Origin: Merdimmobilis hominis
GTDB taxonomy: Bacteria; Bacillota; Clostridia; Oscillospirales; Ruminococcaceae
DNA: 64,000 nt
Assembly (NCBI RefSeq): GCF_016901855.1
Contig: NZ_JACJKY010000004.1
Span: 62,001 to 126,000, forward strand
Reading direction: 5' to 3'
Under the pieces are notes generated by a model. It searched no databases and had not been told where the DNA came from. It saw only the letters and a program-made list of their open reading frames with translations. This document shows positions 16,539-25,246 of this stretch, in pieces. The stretch's first letter is position 1, and every line of letters begins with the position of its first letter. Both the position numbers and the translations under genes were made by a program.

Positions 16539-17660
16539 ATGATTTTAGTGTTAACGAATAATTATCCTTCCGAAGACAATTTATATGCAAATGGTTTTGT
16601 GCACACAAGGGTTTTGGGATATCTGAAAAAAGGGATAGAGGTAGAAGTGTTTGTCTGTAAAAAAAATATGGGACAAACAACTTATACATATCAAGGCGTT
16701 AGTGTTGTTACCGGCAGTGCAAATGACTTAAAAACATATTTAGAGGAACATCAAGTAGAGAAAATCTGCATACATTTTCTTTCTCCGGAAATGATCAAAG
16801 GAATGGATCGTGTTAAAAAGCAGTTTGATTTGTTTATTTTTGTTCATGGAAATGAAGCGTTGTTCTGGTATGAACGGCTATTTCGTTCAACTACGTCTTC
16901 CATCCACAATTTTTTAGTATATTGCCATAATGCAGTATTTAACACACTTTCGATTTTTAACATTCGCAGATTCTTAAGAAAAACAAAAAATTGTCTGCAC
17001 TTTATCACTGTATCTGAATGGATGATGAGGAAGACATGCAAGAATTGGAAGGTCGATGAATCTAGATTTACAATTATTCCGAACTATATTAATGAGGAAG
17101 TATTTTTTTCAAAAAGGAAATCGGAGGCTGATCGGCTTAAAATTTTATCTATTCGTCCATATAGTAGTTCGAAATATGCAAATGATATGAGTATGGACTT
17201 TATACAAAAATTAAGCCAGTATGATTTTTTTAGCCAGTTGGAAATTAAGATTGTTGGAAAAGGAAATATGTTTGCTGAGTTAACATCGAAAGTTAGTATG
17301 TTTCCGAATGTTTTAATTGAAAATAGGTTTTTGAATCAGGAGCAAATTAAATCTTATCACGATGAATATGGAATTTTTCTTTGTCCTACACGTCAAGATG
17401 CGCAAGGCGTTTCGATGTGCGAAGCTATGTCGAGTGGCTTGGTTCCTCTCACATTGAATAATACTGCCATCCCTGAATTTGTAAAAGAACAGGAAATTTT
17501 GTCCTGTGATACAGATGATATGGTTCAAAAATTCGTGTATTTGTATAATCACCCCTCTCTTTATACTGAATTATCTGAAAAGATATCAAAAGAAATTCAG
17601 GAACAATGTGGTTATGAAAAAACAATTACAAAAGAAATTCAACTGGTAGCAGGTGAATAA
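16539..17660 (+). CDS. Glycosyltransferase, GT-B fold (family 4-like)
   Basis: The protein has 373 residues, with AAAGGAGA before the start. The N terminus (ILVLTNNYPSEDNLYANGFVHTRVLGYL) is typical of family 4 enzymes that open with a nucleotide-free acceptor domain. The donor-binding part near residues 280-320 reads FLCPTRQDAQGVSMCEAMSSGLVP, with the two glutamates of the E-x7-E motif partly kept. It starts 17 bases after the preceding transferase and 2 bases before the next, so the three are cotranscribed. Confidence 0.8.
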   Translation: MILVLTNNYPSEDNLYANGFVHTRVLGYLKKGIEVEVFVCKKNMGQTTYTYQGVSVVTGSANDLKTYLEEHQVEKICIHFLSPEMIKGMDRVKKQFDLFIFVHGNEALFWYERLFRSTTSSIHNFLVYCHNAVFNTLSIFNIRRFLRKTKNCLHFITVSEWMMRKTCKNWKVDESRFTIIPNYINEEVFFSKRKSEADRLKILSIRPYSSSKYANDMSMDFIQKLSQYDFFSQLEIKIVGKGNMFAELTSKVSMFPNVLIENRFLNQEQIKSYHDEYGIFLCPTRQDAQGVSMCEAMSSGLVPLTLNNTAIPEFVKEQEILSCDTDDMVQKFVYLYNHPSLYTELSEKISKEIQEQCGYEKTITKEIQLVAGE

Positions 17661-17662
17661 TA

Positions 17663-18553
17663 ATGCCTTTTTTTACTGTTTTTATCCCTACATATAATCG
17701 AGCATATACGTTGAATCGTTGTTTGGATTCACTTATAAATCAGTCATTTAAGGATTTTGAAGTTGTAGTAGTGGATGATGGATCTACAGATAATACACAG
17801 AAGATAATAAATAAATATCAACATCAATTACCCATCCGTTATTTTTGGAAAGAAAATGGTGGTAAGCATACTGCTATCAATTTAGGAATTGAAAATGCGG
17901 CCGGAGAAATGTTTATTATTCTGGATTCTGATGATTATTTCACCGAAGACGCATTAAAACAATTTTATATGCACTGGAATGAAATAAAGGATAAAGACCA
18001 TTTCTGCGGAATCATGATGCGTTGCAGAGAAATCGGAAAAGAGCAGATTCACGGAAATTTATTTCCAAAAAACTATTTTATTTCTAACTATGTGGATTTC
18101 CACTTTGTTTCTGGTGTGAAAAATGGCGGATATGGTGATTGTTGCGAATGTTTGCGTACAGAGATTTTAAAAAGATATCGTTTTCCTATTGTTGAAGGGG
18201 TGCGTTTTGTTCCAGAAGCATATATTACAGATCAAATTGGTTTGAAATATCAAATGATGTGCTTTAATGAAGTCGTAAAGATTATTGAATATCAAAGTGA
18301 TGGTATTACGAGAAATCGTGACAATTTTGTACAAAAAAATTCCTTAGGATATTTGTATAATGTTATTTCAAAACTAGAGTACATTTTCCCACACACAAAA
18401 GGAATTAGGTTAAAAATTAAAATATCATATTGGTATGATTATTGGAATTTTCAGAAAATGAATGCTAACAACAGCGAAATCCGTGTCAAAAGAATTTCCT
18501 TTTTGGGCTGTATTACAAAAGTTGCTTATCCGGTTATTCGTCTTTTAAAGTAG
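17663..18553 (+). CDS. Family 2 glycosyltransferase (GT-A fold)
   Basis: The protein has 296 residues. Typical opening FTVFIPTYNRAYTLNRCLDSL, then VVVDDGSTDNTQKII with the nucleotide-sugar-binding aspartates, ENGGKHTAINLG and the metal-binding ILDSDDYF. There is no membrane segment. It starts 2 bases after the stop of the preceding transferase. It adds a sugar to the growing lipid-linked unit; the linkage and donor cannot be read from sequence. Confidence 0.87.
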   Translation: MPFFTVFIPTYNRAYTLNRCLDSLINQSFKDFEVVVVDDGSTDNTQKIINKYQHQLPIRYFWKENGGKHTAINLGIENAAGEMFIILDSDDYFTEDALKQFYMHWNEIKDKDHFCGIMMRCREIGKEQIHGNLFPKNYFISNYVDFHFVSGVKNGGYGDCCECLRTEILKRYRFPIVEGVRFVPEAYITDQIGLKYQMMCFNEVVKIIEYQSDGITRNRDNFVQKNSLGYLYNVISKLEYIFPHTKGIRLKIKISYWYDYWNFQKMNANNSEIRVKRISFLGCITKVAYPVIRLLK

Positions 18554-18646
18554 CATACATAAACATCATGTTTTCTGTTTGAGTGAAACGATGTGTTGGA
18601 ATAGTTTTTATCGTACTTCAAATATATTTACCTCGGAGTGAGAAAA

Positions 18647-19747
18647 ATGAAAAAAGTAATGTTGGTTTTTGGCACTAGACCTGAAGCAATAAAAATGTGT
18701 CCACTTGTAAATGAATTGAAAAAGCATGAAGATGAATTTGATGTAAAAGTATGTGTAACTGGACAGCATCGCCAAATGTTGGATCAAGTGTTAAATGCAT
18801 TTAATGTGCACCCTGATTATGATCTTTCGATTATGAAAGAGAAACAGACCTTGTTTGATGTAACGACTAGTATTTTGAATAAAATAAAAGAAATTTTAGA
18901 GACAGAAAAACCGGATATTGTACTTGTGCATGGCGATACATCTACAACTTTTGTAACAGCCTTGGCATGTTTTTATTTGCAGATTCCAGTAGGACATGTT
19001 GAAGCTGGGCTGAGAACGTACAATGTTAAATCTCCATTTCCGGAAGAGTTTAATAGACAAGCGGTTGGAATTATTGCGGATTTTAACTTTGCGCCAACGG
19101 AAAAAAGCAAAGAAAATTTGGTGCGAGAAGGAAAGAACCCAGAAACAATTTATGTAACAGGAAATACTGCAATTGATGCATTAAAAACAACGGTAAAAGC
19201 AGATTATACTCATCCAGAATTGGAATGGGCACAAGATTCAAAACTGATTATGATTACTGCGCACAGACGTGAAAACCTCGGAGAACCAATGCACCACATG
19301 TTCCGTGCTATTAGAAGGATTATTGAAGAGCATAAGGATGTAAAAGCGATTTATCCCATTCATATGAATCCTGTAGTACGTGAAGCTGCTAAACAAGAAT
19401 TGGGAGGATGCGATCGCATTCATATTATTGAGCCGCTTGATGTTTTAGATTTTCATAATTTTTTGAATCAAAGTTATTTGATTTTAACAGATAGCGGAGG
19501 AATTCAAGAAGAAGCACCATCATTAGGAAAGCCAGTGCTGGTGATGCGCGATACAACGGAACGTCCAGAAGGAATTAAAGCGGGTACGCTGAAATTGGTT
19601 GGAACAAAAGAAGAAGATATATATACTAATTTTGATGAACTGCTGAAAAACGATCAGTTGTACAATCGGATGTCTCAAGCTTCTAATCCATACGGCGATG
19701 GTACAGCATGCCATCAAATTTATGAAGTGTTGCATACTTGCTTATGA
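18647..19747 (+). CDS. wecB: UDP-N-acetylglucosamine 2-epimerase (non-hydrolysing)
   Basis: The protein has 366 residues. The ATG at 18647 is placed 8 bases after CGGAG; an in-frame GTG at 18638 overlaps that site. Signatures: LVFGTRPEAIKMCPLV, VHGDTSTTF, HVEAGLRT with the catalytic glutamate, RQAVGIIADFNFAPTE, TAHRREN and the SGGIQEEAPSLGKPVLVMRDTTERPE segment. It interconverts UDP-GlcNAc and UDP-ManNAc. With the dehydrogenase at 14090 it supplies UDP-ManNAcA for the exopolysaccharide. Confidence 0.93.
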   Translation: MKKVMLVFGTRPEAIKMCPLVNELKKHEDEFDVKVCVTGQHRQMLDQVLNAFNVHPDYDLSIMKEKQTLFDVTTSILNKIKEILETEKPDIVLVHGDTSTTFVTALACFYLQIPVGHVEAGLRTYNVKSPFPEEFNRQAVGIIADFNFAPTEKSKENLVREGKNPETIYVTGNTAIDALKTTVKADYTHPELEWAQDSKLIMITAHRRENLGEPMHHMFRAIRRIIEEHKDVKAIYPIHMNPVVREAAKQELGGCDRIHIIEPLDVLDFHNFLNQSYLILTDSGGIQEEAPSLGKPVLVMRDTTERPEGIKAGTLKLVGTKEEDIYTNFDELLKNDQLYNRMSQASNPYGDGTACHQIYEVLHTCL

Positions 19748-19755
19748 GGAGAAAG

Positions 19756-21102
19756 ATGAATTTGATACAGAGTATATTTGATAAAATATTTTTTTTGCAC
19801 GGGAAAATCTTTAATGTTCAGAAAAAGGCGAAAGATCTCATTTTGTGCATATATATGATCATCTTTAATTTGTATTATTTTATAATTATGTCCAATATGA
19901 TACAAATGCGATCAGCCTACAAAGTAGTGATTCATTTCATTTTAGTTTTGGGTTTGGTTTTTATTCTTAAACCTCAAAATAGGATTGAGATTCCTAAAAT
20001 CAGAAAGAATTTGTCTTTTGCTTTGTGGATGTTGTTTATCGCAATATCAATTGTTTCATGTGTTATAAATGTATCATTGAATGTTATTGCTACAGTACCA
20101 TTGGTATTCTTCTTATTTTTTAATATTTATTCAGGAAATGAATTGATAAAGTGTTTAAAGCCAATTAGTATAGCTGCTACAATTTCTCTTCTTCTTTTGT
20201 GGATTATAAATATGGTTTGTATGCCGATCCAGTCTGCGCAATATTACAGCAAACTGAATAGTCCGATTGGTTTATGCATGTATATTACAACTTTATTACC
20301 TTTTGTGTTTTATTTGATTGAGCAGATAAGACATATGCTGTTAAAATATCTTTTGATTTTATTTGTTGCTGTCAATTTGACATATATTGTGTATAGTGCT
20401 TCAAGAACCGGATTGGTGTGTGCTATTTGCATTATTGGTGTTTGGGTAGTATATTTGATTTTTAATCTTAAAGGACAAGTGATACAAACAATTTTGAAAA
20501 TTATTTTCTTGGCAGTTTGTATTTTTATTTGTCTAAATACAATTTTAACGATTCACAATCATGTTTATAAATATGCAAATCAAATTTTTTCTTTTCAATC
20601 ACAACCTTCCATTCCGGATGATGAAATAAGTCCAGATGATAGTTTGGATATTTTTGAAGATAGGATTGGAATTGATGGAAAAGATCTAAATCAAATTTCT
20701 GCTGGGCGGATTGATATTTGGAAAGAGTATGTTTCCCATTTTAATTTAACAGGACATAAAGATACAACGGATATTACGGTTACAGTAGGTTATAAAGATG
20801 AAACATTTCAATCTATTTCTGCACACAATACTTTTATACAAGTAATATATGACTATGGCTTGCTAGCTGGCGGAGTATTTTTGCTGGTTGTAATAATCGG
20901 ATTATTGAAATGTGGATATTTTTGCATTATTAATCGAAAAGACTATAAAAGCTTTTTATTACTCAGTATAGTAGGAAATTTTGTTGCAGTAGGAATGTTT
21001 AACTCAACGTTTTACTATTATAATTATATTAATATCATGTATTTTATACTGATTTTGTCATCCTTTTTATTAGTAAAAAAGTGCGACTCTGATACAATAT
21101 GA
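19756..21102 (+). CDS. O-antigen polymerase/ligase-like membrane protein (Wzy-type)
   Basis: The protein has 448 residues. The ATG at 19756 follows GAGGAGAA by 5 bases; the longer TTG start overlaps wecB. It has ten or more hydrophobic segments and a large extracytoplasmic loop (about residues 275-350) holding acidic stretches and the AGRIDIWKEY motif, then SAHNTFIQVIYDYGLLAGG. That loop pattern is diagnostic of O-antigen polymerase family proteins. It would join lipid-linked repeat units on the outer face of the membrane after flipping. Confidence 0.83.
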   Translation: MNLIQSIFDKIFFLHGKIFNVQKKAKDLILCIYMIIFNLYYFIIMSNMIQMRSAYKVVIHFILVLGLVFILKPQNRIEIPKIRKNLSFALWMLFIAISIVSCVINVSLNVIATVPLVFFLFFNIYSGNELIKCLKPISIAATISLLLLWIINMVCMPIQSAQYYSKLNSPIGLCMYITTLLPFVFYLIEQIRHMLLKYLLILFVAVNLTYIVYSASRTGLVCAICIIGVWVVYLIFNLKGQVIQTILKIIFLAVCIFICLNTILTIHNHVYKYANQIFSFQSQPSIPDDEISPDDSLDIFEDRIGIDGKDLNQISAGRIDIWKEYVSHFNLTGHKDTTDITVTVGYKDETFQSISAHNTFIQVIYDYGLLAGGVFLLVVIIGLLKCGYFCIINRKDYKSFLLLSIVGNFVAVGMFNSTFYYYNYINIMYFILILSSFLLVKKCDSDTI

Positions 21103-21108
21103 ATAGGG

Positions 21109-21150
21109 CGGTTGCGGTAATGATTCATGTTAAAATTATTATCGCAACCG
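21109..21150 (+). other. Hairpin without T run downstream of the polymerase gene
   Basis: CGGTTGCGGTAAT (21109-21121) pairs almost perfectly with ATTATCGCAACCG (21138-21150). No poly-T follows on the plus strand. It may stabilise mRNA or act as a weak terminator between polymerase and flippase genes. Confidence 0.4.
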
Positions 21151-21241
21151 TCAAGTTATAAGATAAAAATGTAAAGTACTTTAAGTGTATATGCGATACA
21201 TAGATGAGTATCTTTGGAAATATTGAATGGATGGTATATAA

Positions 21242-22699
21242 ATGAAGAAACAATCGACGCTTCAAAATATTATTGCGATGTTTGCGGGAACGTGTCTAAA
21301 TATTCTTATTAGCTTTGTAACAACACCATTGATTACAAGACTAGTTGTTCCAGAAGACTATGCGCAATGGTCATTATTCACATCTTATTCTACGGTGTTG
21401 TATGCAATTGTAATGATTGGATTGGATCAAGCGTTTATTCGATTTTATTATAGAGATGATTCTATCAATTATAAACGTTTTCTAATTTTTACTTCAATAA
21501 AGATTCCATTTTTTATTTGTGTTGTATTTTCGTTGTGCAGTTTTAGTTGGATACAAAATTTAGATTTGTTTGGGTATGAAGGTCTCTTGCCTTATATACT
21601 TACAATGATAAATGTTATCATATTAATTGTAAATCGTATTTCTCAACTAGTTCTTAGGATGGAGCAAAGAGGAAAAGCGTATTCAACACTCATTGTACTA
21701 AATAAAATTGTATTTGCAGTGATGGCGATAGGGCTTATTACATCAACACAAATAAACAATTTTATTATTTTAACTATCTCATCTATGGTTTCACAGGCTG
21801 TTATAACAATCGCAGCAATATGGATGACAAAAAAATATTGGAAATTTTATGACATCCAAAAAGATTCTTGTGAGATTAGAATAAAAGATTTAATGCTATA
21901 TGGTATTCCATTCATTTGGGCGATGTTGGCTGGTGACGTTTTTAATGCAGCGGATAAATGGTCTTTGAATATTCTCACCAATCTTCATGAAGTTGGTATT
22001 TATTCTGCTGCTGCTACTATTGTAGCATTAACTTCAGTTGTGAATACAACATTTTGCTTATTGTGGGCGCCGATGGCGATGGAGCATTATAGCAAAGATC
22101 CCGAAGAAACGTCTTTTTTTGTAAGAGCAAACGCGTATATAACAATTGCTATGTTTGGAATAGGAGCGGCCATAATTGGATTTAAAGATATTATTATTTT
22201 ATTTTTAGGAGAAGATTATCGGTTATCTTCTACGGTAGTGCCGTTTTTATTGTTTAACCCGATTATGACTACAATTTCGGAAACAACAGTTTACGGAATA
22301 AATTTCAAGAAAAAAACGATGTATCATACTGTTATAATGTTGATATCCTGTGGAATAAATGTTGTTTTGAATTTTGCGTTTGTCCCTATTTTTTCATCTA
22401 AAGGTGCAGCATTAGCAACTGCTATTTCTTATACGGCCTTTTTTGCGTTAAGAACTGTTTTTGCCAATAAGGTTTTTCCCGTAAAATTTGAATTGAACAG
22501 ATTCTCCATTGTCACAATATTGTTTTATCTATATGCAGCGATCAATACATTTGTTGAAATACCTATTTTGTATAATATTGTAATGATGCTGGTTTTTGTT
22601 CTTTTACTTCTTGCCATTTATCGCAAATATGTTTGCTCATTGTATCGGTGGATATTAAGACAAGTTCTAAAAAAATTCAACAAAAATACAGCTATCTGA
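21242..22699 (+). CDS. Polysaccharide flippase (Wzx/MATE-like oligosaccharide exporter)
   Basis: The protein has 485 residues and about 14 hydrophobic segments spread over its whole length. The opening (STLQNIIAMFAGTCLNILISF, then TPLITRLVVPEDYAQWSLF) is typical of the polysaccharide transport family. It would move undecaprenyl-linked repeat units to the outer face for the polymerase. The ribosome-binding site is weak (GGATGG), and 139 bases with a hairpin separate it from the polymerase gene. It is the last gene of the cluster. Confidence 0.87.
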   Translation: MKKQSTLQNIIAMFAGTCLNILISFVTTPLITRLVVPEDYAQWSLFTSYSTVLYAIVMIGLDQAFIRFYYRDDSINYKRFLIFTSIKIPFFICVVFSLCSFSWIQNLDLFGYEGLLPYILTMINVIILIVNRISQLVLRMEQRGKAYSTLIVLNKIVFAVMAIGLITSTQINNFIILTISSMVSQAVITIAAIWMTKKYWKFYDIQKDSCEIRIKDLMLYGIPFIWAMLAGDVFNAADKWSLNILTNLHEVGIYSAAATIVALTSVVNTTFCLLWAPMAMEHYSKDPEETSFFVRANAYITIAMFGIGAAIIGFKDIIILFLGEDYRLSSTVVPFLLFNPIMTTISETTVYGINFKKKTMYHTVIMLISCGINVVLNFAFVPIFSSKGAALATAISYTAFFALRTVFANKVFPVKFELNRFSIVTILFYLYAAINTFVEIPILYNIVMMLVFVLLLLAIYRKYVCSLYRWILRQVLKKFNKNTAI

Positions 22700-22808
22700 A
22701 ATAGAGAGATTTTAAGTGCTTTGATGCAAATATAATTGTCTATTGAAAACGATATAATATATAAACGTCTTTGTTTTTGATATATTTTGTTTTATGATAT
22801 AGTTTTTT

Positions 22809-22880
22809 TAAACATGGTTTGTATTCGCTTTTGAGATTGAAGCTGAATTTAATCTCAAGAGAAACACAAACCATGTTTTT
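22809..22880 (+). terminator. Terminator closing the exopolysaccharide cluster
   Basis: AAACATGGTTTGT (about 22810-22822) pairs with ACAAACCATGTTT (22865-22877), with a second TTGAGATT/AATCTCAA stem inside, and then a T run. The 278 bases between the flippase and hemL genes hold only this and the minus-strand terminator. Confidence 0.85.
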
Positions 22881-22899
22881 TATTTTTGGCAATTATTTC

Positions 22900-22932
22900 A
22901 TAAAAAAAGTGACGGTTAAAAATAACCGTCAC
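22900..22932 (-). terminator. Terminator of the hem operon (minus strand)
   Basis: GTGACGGTTA (22909-22918) pairs with TAACCGTCAC (22923-22932) around a 4-base loop. On the minus strand the stem is followed by seven T. It lies 46 bases after the hemL stop. Confidence 0.88.
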
Positions 22933-22977
22933 AAAATATATGTCATTATTTACGAAAAGGTGTCGTGCTCTCATTTC

Positions 22978-24261
22978 TCATAAAGCGGAGAAGACCTGTT
23001 TTACTGCTGTGATGGTGTTTTCAAGATCTGCATCGGTGTGCGCACTCGAAAGAAACATCGCTTCAAACTGTGCAGGAGCCAGATAGATTCCGCTTGCCAG
23101 CATCTTTTCAAAATAAGCGGCATATTTGTTCAGATCGCTTTTTGTTGCATCCGTAAAGGATTCGACAGAATCCGGCGTGAAGAAAGGAGCCACCAGACTG
23201 CCAACCTGATTGATTCTGACGTTGGCGCCGGATTCCGCTGCTGCCTGCCGCATTCCGTCGGCCAGACGATCTGCTTTTGCAGAAATGTCAGTATAGACCT
23301 CCGGGTGACTGTTCAAATAGGAAAGCTGAGTAAGTCCAGCCGCCATAGCCACCGGGTTTCCGGAGAGTGTACCAGCCTGATATACAGAACCGCACGGCGC
23401 AATATGCTCCATCAGCGCACGGCTTCCGCAGTAAGCGCCTACAGGCATGCCGCCGCCAATGATTTTGCCGAATGTAACAATATCCGTTTTGATGCCGAAA
23501 TACTCCTGTGCACCGCCTTTTGCGAGGCGGAATCCGGTGATGACCTCGTCAAAAATCAGCAGAGCGCCTTCTTTGTCGCAGAGCGCGCGCAATCCTTCCA
23601 AAAATCCGGGATTCGGTCCCACAACACCCATGTTGGCAGCGACAGGCTCCACGATTACACACGCGATTTCACCGGGATACTGGGCAAACAGCGAAGCTAC
23701 GCTGTCGAGATTGTTGTATTGTGCAGTCAGCGTATCTTTTGCGGTATCTATGGGTACGCCCGCAGAGCTCGGACGACCGCCTTCCGCTACTGCGGAGGAG
23801 CCGGCTTTGACCAGCATTGCGTCGCTGTGACCGTGGTAGCAGCCTTCGAATTTGATGATTTTATCGCGGCCGGTAGCACCTCTTGCAAGACGCAGCGCAG
23901 ACATTACCGCTTCCGTGCCGGAATTGACCATGCGAACCATTTCGATGTTTGGTACCATGTTGATCATCAGTTCTGCGATTTCGACCTCGCGCTCGGTGGA
24001 AGCGCCGAAAGAAAGACCGTCTTTCACGGCTTTTTCCACTGCCTCGCGAATCAGAGGATGGTTATGACCCAGAATCATCGGTCCCCACGAGCAGACGTAG
24101 TCAATATACCGATTGCCGTCTGCATCCCAGATGTATGCGCCGTCAGCTTTGGCGATAAAGCGGGGTGTGAGTCCAACGGCACGATATGCGCGTACAGGAC
24201 TGTTGACGCCGCCGGGAAGTACTTTTTTTGCCCGTTCAAACAGAGCAGCAGAAGTGTCCAT
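22978..24261 (-). CDS. hemL: Glutamate-1-semialdehyde 2,1-aminomutase
   Basis: The protein has 427 residues, a normal length. The start at 24261 follows AAGGAGA and overlaps the hemB stop by one base. Signatures: KVLPGGVNSPVRAY, MVNSGTEAVMSALRLARG, FEGCYHGH, and the PLP lysine in VTFGKIIGGGMPVGAY. It converts glutamate-1-semialdehyde to 5-aminolevulinate, the second step of the C5 tetrapyrrole route. It is the last gene of an operon that makes precorrin-2 for the cobalamin genes encoded on the other strand. Confidence 0.95.
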   Translation of the reverse strand: MDTSAALFERAKKVLPGGVNSPVRAYRAVGLTPRFIAKADGAYIWDADGNRYIDYVCSWGPMILGHNHPLIREAVEKAVKDGLSFGASTEREVEIAELMINMVPNIEMVRMVNSGTEAVMSALRLARGATGRDKIIKFEGCYHGHSDAMLVKAGSSAVAEGGRPSSAGVPIDTAKDTLTAQYNNLDSVASLFAQYPGEIACVIVEPVAANMGVVGPNPGFLEGLRALCDKEGALLIFDEVITGFRLAKGGAQEYFGIKTDIVTFGKIIGGGMPVGAYCGSRALMEHIAPCGSVYQAGTLSGNPVAMAAGLTQLSYLNSHPEVYTDISAKADRLADGMRQAAAESGANVRINQVGSLVAPFFTPDSVESFTDATKSDLNKYAAYFEKMLASGIYLAPAQFEAMFLSSAHTDADLENTITAVKQVFSAL

Positions 24262-25244
24262 TATCCGATATCTCCTTTTTGAATGGCTTGCGCCAGTTCT
24301 TTTGCATAGTACGTAATGAGCATGTTTGCACCCGCCCGGAAAATAGACAGGGCAGATTCGCACATAATCCGGTATTCATCCACGAGTCCTGCCTGTGCTG
24401 CCGCTTTGATCATCGCGTATTCGCCGGAAACGGAGTATGCAGCCATAGGCACGTCAAACGCATCAGAACACTCCCGGATGATGTCAAGATATGAGAGCGC
24501 AGGCTTGACCATGATAATGTCTGCGCCTTCCTCCACATCCAAAGCGCATTCTTTCATCGCTTCTTTGCGGTTGTGGGGGTCCATCTGGTAGCCTCTGCGG
24601 TCGCCGAAAGAAGGCGCCGAACCGGCAGCGGAACGGAAAGGACCGTAAAAAGCGGAAGCGTATTTCGCGGAATATGCCATAATCGGCACATCTTCAAATC
24701 CTGCTGCGTCCAGTGTGCGGCGGATTGCACCGACACGGCCGTCCATCATATCGGAGGGCGCCACCATGTCAGCGCCTGCCTGTGCATGAGAAAGCGCAGT
24801 TTTGCAGAGCAGTTCCAGTGTGGCGTCATTGTCGACCGTATGTCCGCACAGCGCGCCGCAGTGTCCATGATCGGTATATTCGCACATGCATACGTCGGTG
24901 ATGACATAAAAATCCGGATATGCGGCTTTGATTGTCCGGATTGCCTTTTGAATCACACCCTCGGCATCCCAGGCAGAAGAGCCGACTGCGTCTTTATATG
25001 CAGGAATGCCAAAGAGAATGCAGCTGCGAACGCCGGCAGCAATACATTCGGCAATGGCTTCGTTTACGGTGTCCAGACCATACTGGTATTGTCCGGGCAG
25101 AGAATCAATGGGGCGTTTTCCGCTGAGCGTTTCGTCCACAAAAATCGGATAAATCAGACTGTCGGCAGAGAGCCGGGTTTCCCGGCACATCCGGCGGATC
25201 GTATCGCCGCCGCGCAGGCGGCGAGGTCTTTGAATCAGTTCCAT
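24261..25244 (-). CDS. hemB: Delta-aminolevulinic acid dehydratase (porphobilinogen synthase)
   Basis: The protein has 327 residues, starting at ATG 25244 two bases after the cobA-hemD stop with GGAGA upstream; a longer in-frame extension to 25358 lies inside the upstream gene and is rejected. Signatures: IQRPRRLR, YPIFVDETLSGK, the zinc-binding cysteines of VCMCEYTDHGHCG, the lysine in AYSAKYASAFYGPFR and the Schiff-base lysine in IMVKPALSYLDI. It condenses two 5-aminolevulinates to porphobilinogen. Confidence 0.95.
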   Translation of the reverse strand: MELIQRPRRLRGGDTIRRMCRETRLSADSLIYPIFVDETLSGKRPIDSLPGQYQYGLDTVNEAIAECIAAGVRSCILFGIPAYKDAVGSSAWDAEGVIQKAIRTIKAAYPDFYVITDVCMCEYTDHGHCGALCGHTVDNDATLELLCKTALSHAQAGADMVAPSDMMDGRVGAIRRTLDAAGFEDVPIMAYSAKYASAFYGPFRSAAGSAPSFGDRRGYQMDPHNRKEAMKECALDVEEGADIIMVKPALSYLDIIRECSDAFDVPMAAYSVSGEYAMIKAAAQAGLVDEYRIMCESALSIFRAGANMLITYYAKELAQAIQKGDIG

Positions 25245-25246
25245 GG

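Noticed and set aside
23038-24282. Long open frame (414 codons) on the plus strand opposite hemL
   Set aside because: It is antisense to a complete, conserved hemL and rich in Arg/Cys/His as expected of a shadow frame.
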